In this document: piece after piece, positions 58,039 to 64,000 of the stretch
How positions within the stretch are numbered: the stretch's first letter is position 1
Layout: every line of letters begins with the position of its first letter
From: Nageia nagi
Lineage: Eukaryota > Pinophyta
DNA length: 64,000 nt
Assembly (NCBI GenBank): GCA_050084985.1
Contig: JBITNC010000001.1
Location: 178,560,001-178,624,000 of the forward strand
Direction of reading: 5' to 3'
Notes under the pieces: generated by a model
Told to the model about the DNA's origin: nothing
The model's database searches: none
Seen by the model: only the letters and a program-made list of their open reading frames with translations
Position numbers and translations under genes: made by a program

Positions 58039-58672
58039 TGTAGATGCCTAAAAATGAATTCTTATTTATTAAATAATTCATTTGTATGGCATCAAATCAT
58101 ATTATTATAAAAAGGGATTAAATACACTTTATGCAATGTAATTAATTTAAAAAGACCATGAAATGATGTAAGTGGTGTAAAATATCAAGAAAGTCATCAC
58201 AAGTTATGTAATATATGAAGCTATCAAGAAAAGCAAAGGATCAAGACATTGATATAAAATAATATCAAACCCAAAGGATTCCATATCAAATAATTGAATA
58301 TCATATAGATTTACACATGAATATCATATCATATAAACAACAATGATATTTTGTAATATCATGTATCTAAGGATATGTTATCTACTCTTCATCACGTTTC
58401 TCATTATTTAAATTCAATATCTGATCTTGCAACTTTAATGGTATCAACATCATTCATGAGTTGATTCCATAGCACCTACATCATGATTATAAAGTTCAAC
58501 CAAGTTGGATTTAAGGGAGGAGCTTGTTTGTGACCTAAGCATGCAAATATGAAATAGGATAGAGTTTGATCATATTTCAACAATAGACATATTTTTTATA
58601 TATACTTTAGTAAGTACATTGTAAAGAAATAATACTTTATGTTATTGCAATATAATTATTTTTTTATCTATG
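58039..58672 (+). repeat. Element C 3' LTR
   Basis: It starts TGTAGATGCCTAAAAATGAA and aligns with 50,309-50,950. The TATA box is at 58,253-58,259. The terminal CA has decayed. Confidence 0.88.
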
Positions 58673-60890
58673 CTTTCACTATTTATTATATTATTTTTCC
58701 AATACTCAATTGTCATAAATTAAAATTTATCAATACTTATACTATTACCAAGGTAGTTATAATTTGAATTTCATAACCACCTTAAAAAATAATAACTACA
58801 ATAGTTACATATGAAAGGTTAGAGATACCCACAAAAAAAATAAAGGTATTGACCATCCATGGATACAATTTTGGGAGGAATTGATTGCTCATAAATAAAA
58901 CAAACTATAATATAAAACTATCAAATACATTCTATAATATACTTATATCTTTCTAAAATTTTGAGGCCAAACTAGTCCCAACAAATGTTTTAGTCTTGAT
59001 GATTTTAAATTTTAATATGTTAAGTTAATAAACTATTGACTTGATAATGTTTCAACTTAATATATTATTTTTATATATTGGTGATTACAAAATATTTATT
59101 TATAAATAAGTGGATACACATGTAAGTGTGCTTGATGATATTTAAATATTCAATGTGAAGTTGATCTTGCATTATGATTTTCAGTTAAGGTATAATAGAC
59201 TTTTTTTCTCTTGAGGTTGTATCTTCTTTCAAGTAAATAAGATTGAATACTAAGAATGTCATTCCTAATACTGACATGGAGCTAATTCAAGCAACCAATT
59301 TTGGAACATAAGGATAACCATGTAAGTATTCAAAAAGAAACAATTAGAGATTATGAAGAAAAAATAGGAATATTATTGAAGAAGAATTCAAGAATGAATA
59401 TTATTCTTCAAAATAATATATCCAATGGGAATGGGTAGATGAGTGTGAAGATGATTGCAAAAAGCTTTGGTAGAAATGAAAAAAGGTATAAGCACAACAA
59501 AGGAGGAGGATCATAAGTAGATTACAAAACCTAAGATGTAGACAGAAGAGTTAAAAGATGAACTAGAAAAGAAGAAAGTGCAAAGTAAGAGCTCTTATTC
59601 TTGGATATTGTCACTTTATGAAATTAGAGGAACTCAAAGGCTCAGTTTTTTCAACCAAAGGATAATGATGCACCTTGCACAAATCATAACTTTTGATCTG
59701 GATGTTGTTTTGAGCCTATATTTTCTAAATTATATATAATTAAATTTCTTATAATTATATAATGTAGTTTTTTAGAAGAGATGTAGTTTGAGGCTAAATT
59801 GCTCATCTTGCATATCAAATTAAGCTTTTAAGTATATTATTTATTTTTGGAATAACTACATGTAGTGAATAATGGATGGATGTAACTTGAGTTAGGGGTA
59901 AGTATAGTTAATCCAAATAAGAGCTAAAATAGTCAAAAAATAAATAATCAATAGTTAGTTGTTAGTAAAATTAGGAATAAGTGATTATTAGTTATTTAGT
60001 AAAAATCCATTGTATCTCAAAACCATGTAGTCACACCACATGGTATTTTTTTGTAATTTGGTCTAATAATAGGCCCAATAATTAATGCAAAAGTATTTTT
60101 TATTTAGAAGAATAAAGAATTTTTGTTATGAATTTTATTATTCCATTAATTTGCTTGTGTGGTTGTGAATAAATTTGGAGTCCTATTTTAGTCTCTTACT
60201 AGAATCTACATCATAAGAATTATACTAACATAGGTGTATGATATCATTCCTACTCTATAGAATAACCCTCCATTGAGTTGATCCATTATATTCAAAGGAT
60301 ACCTATCCATAAAAATAGAAATCCTATAAAAAAAACTTATATCAGATAAAACATATATATTTTTAGTGTTGTACAAGAAATGAGGGGATTTAGGATTGAG
60401 AAAAGCTCTCTAGAGTAAATCATTTATCTCCCAACCATGGGATAGAGCAACAATATATTTATTTCTCATCTATCCATCTTGAGATCAATAAAGTAAAAAA
60501 ATCTCTTATATGCTTGACCATAATATAATAAAAATCACGCCTATAAGTGCATTTATTATTAGTTCCATGCATCCTACCTATATCCCACATATTTTATATT
60601 TCACATTCATATATTCATCAAAAATATGAAAAAAATATGCACAACAGAAGATATTGCAACAATCCTATAAGAAAATGATCTAATAATTTTTTGATTACAG
60701 ATGGCATGCATGTATGAGCATAATCCTACTATTCCAAAGATCAATTCAAAGATTTCAATGATGAAGATCAGGTTAGTTATTTGATTTGAATCTAATTTTA
60801 TTTTATGTTAGCTAAATTTATAATGATTTGTTGAATGTATTTTAATAATTATCATATGTTGTTAGATGTTAAAGGGTTTTATACTTCTTA
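58673..60890. other. AT-rich stretch, nothing recognised
   Basis: CTTTC at 58,673-58,677 is the probable right target duplication of element C. Beyond it I found no coding trace, LTR pair or RNA gene. Confidence 0.5.
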
Positions 60891-60894
60891 CAAT

Positions 60895-61515
60895 AACATG
60901 GGACCTTATCATTGACATCTTAAGTTGTCATGACTTAGAAAATACATTATCATGGTTTAGGAGTTTTATTATTGATATTATCAGCTTTGTAGCATATCAT
61001 TAGAATTACTTGAGCATGACATACTCATAATTGATGTAATCATCTTCATGGCATGGTATTATATTTATTGAAGTGTGATAGACTCATTGTTTATATCATT
61101 AGCTTCATGATGCAACATTAGATTTTCTAGAGCATGATAAACTCATTGCTAATATCATCATCTTTTTGGTACAATATTAAGATTATTGAAGAATGGTACA
61201 CTCATTATTAACATCCTTAAATTCACAATGTGATATTAGGTTGTCCATTATGTAACATACTCATTTATAACATCATCATGTTTTTGAAATGGTATTAGAT
61301 TTATTGGAGCAAGATGCACTCATTACTGACATCATTATCTATGTAGTAAGATATTAGGTTTTACAAATCATAACATACTCATTATTTATATCATCAATTT
61401 CATGATATAACATCTCAATATTACAATTATGGTGTGACTTCCTATCCTTGTAATCATGGTGTACTATCATAGCCTTGCAATCATGGTGTGATATCTTAAC
61501 CTTGCAAATTATGAA
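60895..61515. repeat. Decayed minisatellite: 59-bp units, then a short 27-28-bp array
   Basis: Seven consecutive 59-bp units start at 61,019, 61,078, 61,137, 61,196, 61,255, 61,314 and 61,373. Each opens with a variant of 'acatactcat' and contains 'atcatcat' and 'atattaga'-like blocks. One or two weaker units precede them from about 60,895. The array then switches to three shorter units built on 'ccttgcaatcatggtgt' (about 61,437-61,515). The period is not a multiple of three and no frame is open, so it is non-coding. Confidence 0.85.
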
Positions 61516-62329
61516 ATATACATTAACAATTTTCCATCTATATTATATTCTATAGGATTATTATTAGAAAAATATTTATTTTATGTTATAAACCTATAAT
61601 ATCAAATGTAGAAGGAAGTATACATAGGGTTCTTCAATACTTGCAATCACTAGGAAGGTATTATAGTTTTATCCAAGCAATCTCTAATATTGGAATAAAA
61701 ACTAATGAATTTATGTAGTTTGTTCTATGTGTTCAAGGTTTACAATCTTTTTGGATTTTAATTCACATAAACTTGAACCATGTAATACTCCAAGGAGCTT
61801 ATTGTCCCATTTATTTTTATATATTAATGAATTGAAATAGAATCACACCTATACACACAATTTGTTACAAACAAAGAGTTTAGTAGAAATTGTTATAGTC
61901 TAATTACCCTAATTTTTATAGTTTCATATCATAGACATAGTTTTTTTATTAATGGCTAAATTTTTCATCAATAAAAAAAAGTGAAGTTTATAAGGAACTT
62001 CACCAACCTTTACAAAAAGAGATCAATTGTAACATTTTACCATATGTTGTAATCTCCTTACTAGACCAAACTATAGACATGTCATTCACTTCCTAAACCT
62101 TGTTATAAATAAATGTAGCCTTTTGTAATTTAAAGTTTCTTAGTTGAAAAGAATTCTCTAACAAGCCTATCATTTTAGAATATATGGGTACTAAGAAAAA
62201 ATTCTATAAGCCTTTTGAACAAAATATTCTCTAGCTAGCTAACTAACCATTTTATTTTGATGGTTCTACAACATTTATTCATATTTGAATTTGTAACATA
62301 TGATGTAGACCTTCCTATGCATAATATCT
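61516..62329. other. AT-rich stretch, nothing recognised
   Basis: No gene or repeat was found here. The 63-codon plus-strand frame at 62,330 lies opposite the minus-strand ORF described next and is probably a shadow. Confidence 0.45.
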
Positions 62330-64000
62330 TTGATACTTGGGTGCTTACCAACCTCTTCATACTTTATGATTTTAGCTTTTCTTTTGATCTTGGCCTCTTT
62401 AAGCATCTCCATATGTAGTGTAGGATTGAATACTTTCTTGGAACCTACTGATATTCTATTACCCTTTTTTTTTTGGAGTCCAACTCTATTTCCATGGCTA
62501 CTTTGCCTTTGGTCATATTAGATACTTAGCTAGGATTTTTTGTGGTCTCCTTATTTTCTTGAGTCATTAAGAAGTCTTGACCTTTGCTCTTAGGCTTATC
62601 ACTAGTCTTTCTAATCTTGAATTGCATAGGAGGATATTGATCTTCTAGATTGACTATTTGAATTGCTTGAAATTCTATTATATTCTTCACTAAAATACCT
62701 CTTTCTTATTTTCTTTTTTTGTTGTTGATGTAGAAAGGTATCTCAACCTTTGGGATCTCTTAACTTATCTTTCAATTCTCCCTTTATTAACTAAGTTTCT
62801 CCCCATTTCCATCTATTGGTTACCCTCCCAAGTCTCACTTTCTAAGCCTTCTAGCTTAGACATACTCCTAGAAATATGGTTGGATTTTTTTATTACCATA
62901 TTTCTACTCTTGATTGCTAAAGACATACTTCTTTATTCTAATTCATAGAGGATCATAATTTGATGAATAACATCCACTAGGTCCTCTTGAGGATCATTAA
63001 TCAAAAGGCCAAATTATCTATCTTATTCTCTAAAGGGCTCAACATACTCTATATCATCAAGAGTTAGTGTCTAAAGCTCCTAATACCTATCATATATTTC
63101 TTCCTTTGGCTTCTTCAATTATGAATGATTACCTTATATTTCTAATAATTAATTTCAAGATGATTTTTCTCTTTAGTATTACTACTCCTTTTAGGCTCTC
63201 TATCCATGTCTTGCAAACTAAGAGTTGGACTCATTTCCTTGTGCTTCTCATCTGTGGCTCTAAATTTTACTTGGTCGTTATGCTTGCATATGATTTTCCT
63301 CCTCTTTGTGCCTACAATATCCTTCCTATTACTATTTTTAGCTTTATTCCTTTCTCATTTCATTCCCCATTTGGTTCTAATTGTCATGAGTGTATCATCC
63401 ACCTCAGCTTCCTCCTAAGATTTGCTTTGTGATAATTCTCCACTTTCCACCTATTGGGGAGAAGAGGGATTAAAGCCTCCTTCTCCATCATCTTCTCCTC
63501 CAAGATTTTTAGACCTTTCATGTATTATCTCATTAGATAAGGAATTCTAATAGAAGCCTCCTTCAGTTCTCTATCCTCTTGACTATTGTCATCTAGTACT
63601 CTTCTTATAAAGGATTCGCCTACTTCTTTCTTCTTACTAGGTTTGAGGATCTTTTCACTAACTAGGAATTTTACCCTAAAAAATTTCTTTGGTGCTAGAG
63701 AAAAAACCCTTTCCATCACCAGTTTGATTATAGCTCCATGTAGAGGCATAGGAGCTCATTCTTACTTAACTTTTTCAACCATAATTGCAAGTGAGTTAAA
63801 TATGAAGAATGGGAAATTTACCTTGTTTGTATATAAAAATATGAATTGACTTAGTATGATTAAATATGAGATAAGAAGGATTTTGTATCTACCCTCTAAT
63901 GTCACATATTTTATGATCACTAAAGTAATATCATCCCATGGTTTGGGAATGGATTCTCTCACAACCTTTGTTTGATATTTCTTCAGATCTTTTGAATTTA
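62330..64000 (-). pseudogene. Broken ORF of unknown function, running off the window
   Basis: The minus strand is open from the window edge to 63,525 in one frame, with a single stop (about 63,761). It includes 'IPKPWDDITLVIIKYVTLEG', 'FLYTNKVNFPFFIFNSLAIM', 'PMPLHGAIIKLVMERVFSLA' and 'KKEVGESFIRRVLDD'. After a frameshift near 63,530 a second frame continues for about 400 codons as a charged, Lys/Glu/Gln-rich tail ('LGGEDDGEGGFNPSSPQ', 'NKAKNSNRKDIVGTKRRK', 'LQQSRVEIW'). Its stops are mostly TAG or TGA at Gln/Arg-type codons. I recognise no domain. A folded head followed by a disordered basic tail would fit an ORF of an unfamiliar mobile element or a decayed gene family member. The plus-strand open frames here are shadows of it. 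Confidence 0.45.

Larger units (their letters stand above)
50309..58672 (+). mobile_element. Element C: full-structure Tat-lineage Ty3/gypsy retrotransposon, decayed
   Basis: LTRs of about 642 and 634 bp (50,309-50,950 and 58,039-58,672) flank about 7.1 kb. The interior shows primer site, gag, protease, acidic linker, reverse transcriptase, RNase H, a second RNase H-like domain, integrase, a tandemly repeated 3' untranslated region and a purine tract. The extra RNase H-like domain between RNase H and integrase and the repetitive 3' region are hallmarks of the Tat/Ogre group. Every coding domain is broken and the LTRs are well diverged, so it is old. It is the best available template for reading the deletion derivative B. 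Confidence 0.93.

Noticed and set aside
63067-63432. 121-codon plus-strand ORF with hydrophobic stretches
   Set aside because: It is antisense to the charged tail of the 62.3-64.0 kb minus-strand ORF, whose codons (Lys/Glu/Arg) give Phe/Leu/Ser on the opposite strand.
1-64000. CRISPR array, operon structure, tRNA/rRNA genes, organellar or viral insert
   Set aside because: I saw no regularly spaced identical direct repeats with unique spacers, no gene clusters, no RNA gene cores and no chloroplast, mitochondrial or pararetroviral proteins. The minisatellite at 60.9-61.5 kb is a plain tandem array without spacers.

Overview
The window looks like nuclear DNA of a large plant genome, most likely a gymnosperm. 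It is very AT-rich, CG dinucleotides are scarce, and almost all recognisable sequence is dead retroelement: Ty3/gypsy, Ty1/copia, an L1-type LINE and a trace of a Penelope-like element. I see no intact host gene, tRNA, rRNA or organellar segment. The Penelope-like GIY-YIG relic (Penelope-like 'Dryad' elements are known from conifers), the great age of most insertions and the pervasive C-to-T decay point to a conifer or another gymnosperm. This is an inference, not an identification.

Layout. 1-10.7 kb: AT-rich intergenic sequence with one TA microsatellite. 10.75-11.98 kb: relic of a plant PPR gene (+). 13.5-13.9 kb: relic of a Penelope-like element C-terminus (+). 14.3-29.1 kb: an old minus-strand Ty3/gypsy element (F), opened by two later insertions. 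One is a structurally complete Ty1/copia element (A, 17,990-24,152, minus). The other is a deleted Tat-like gypsy element (B, 24,549-28,228, plus) with a perfect CCTTT target duplication. 31.8-38.4 kb: a near full-length L1-type LINE (minus) with ORF1, endonuclease, reverse transcriptase and 3' end recognisable. 39.1-39.7 kb: a long-armed foldback (MITE-like). 39.97-49.75 kb: a non-autonomous LTR element (E, minus), into which a young LTR element (D, 42,710-47,367, plus, GATCA target duplication) has jumped. 50.3-58.7 kb: a full-structure Tat-lineage gypsy element (C, plus) with gag, PR, RT, RNase H, a second RNase H and integrase, all broken. 60.9-61.5 kb: a decayed 59-bp minisatellite. 62.3-64.0 kb: a broken, unrecognised minus-strand reading frame that runs off the window.

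How the parts relate. B, C and E share LTR starts, purine tracts and primer-binding-site-like sequence, and look like one Tat-type autonomous/non-autonomous family. D is by far the youngest insertion (about 2% LTR divergence by eye). It carries only gag and protease, both already full of stops, so it must have moved in trans. Nearly every in-frame stop across the window is TAG or TAA where the family has Gln, as expected from deamination of methylated cytosines. Coordinates of degenerate coding segments are approximate; they come from reading the frames by eye, without database searches.
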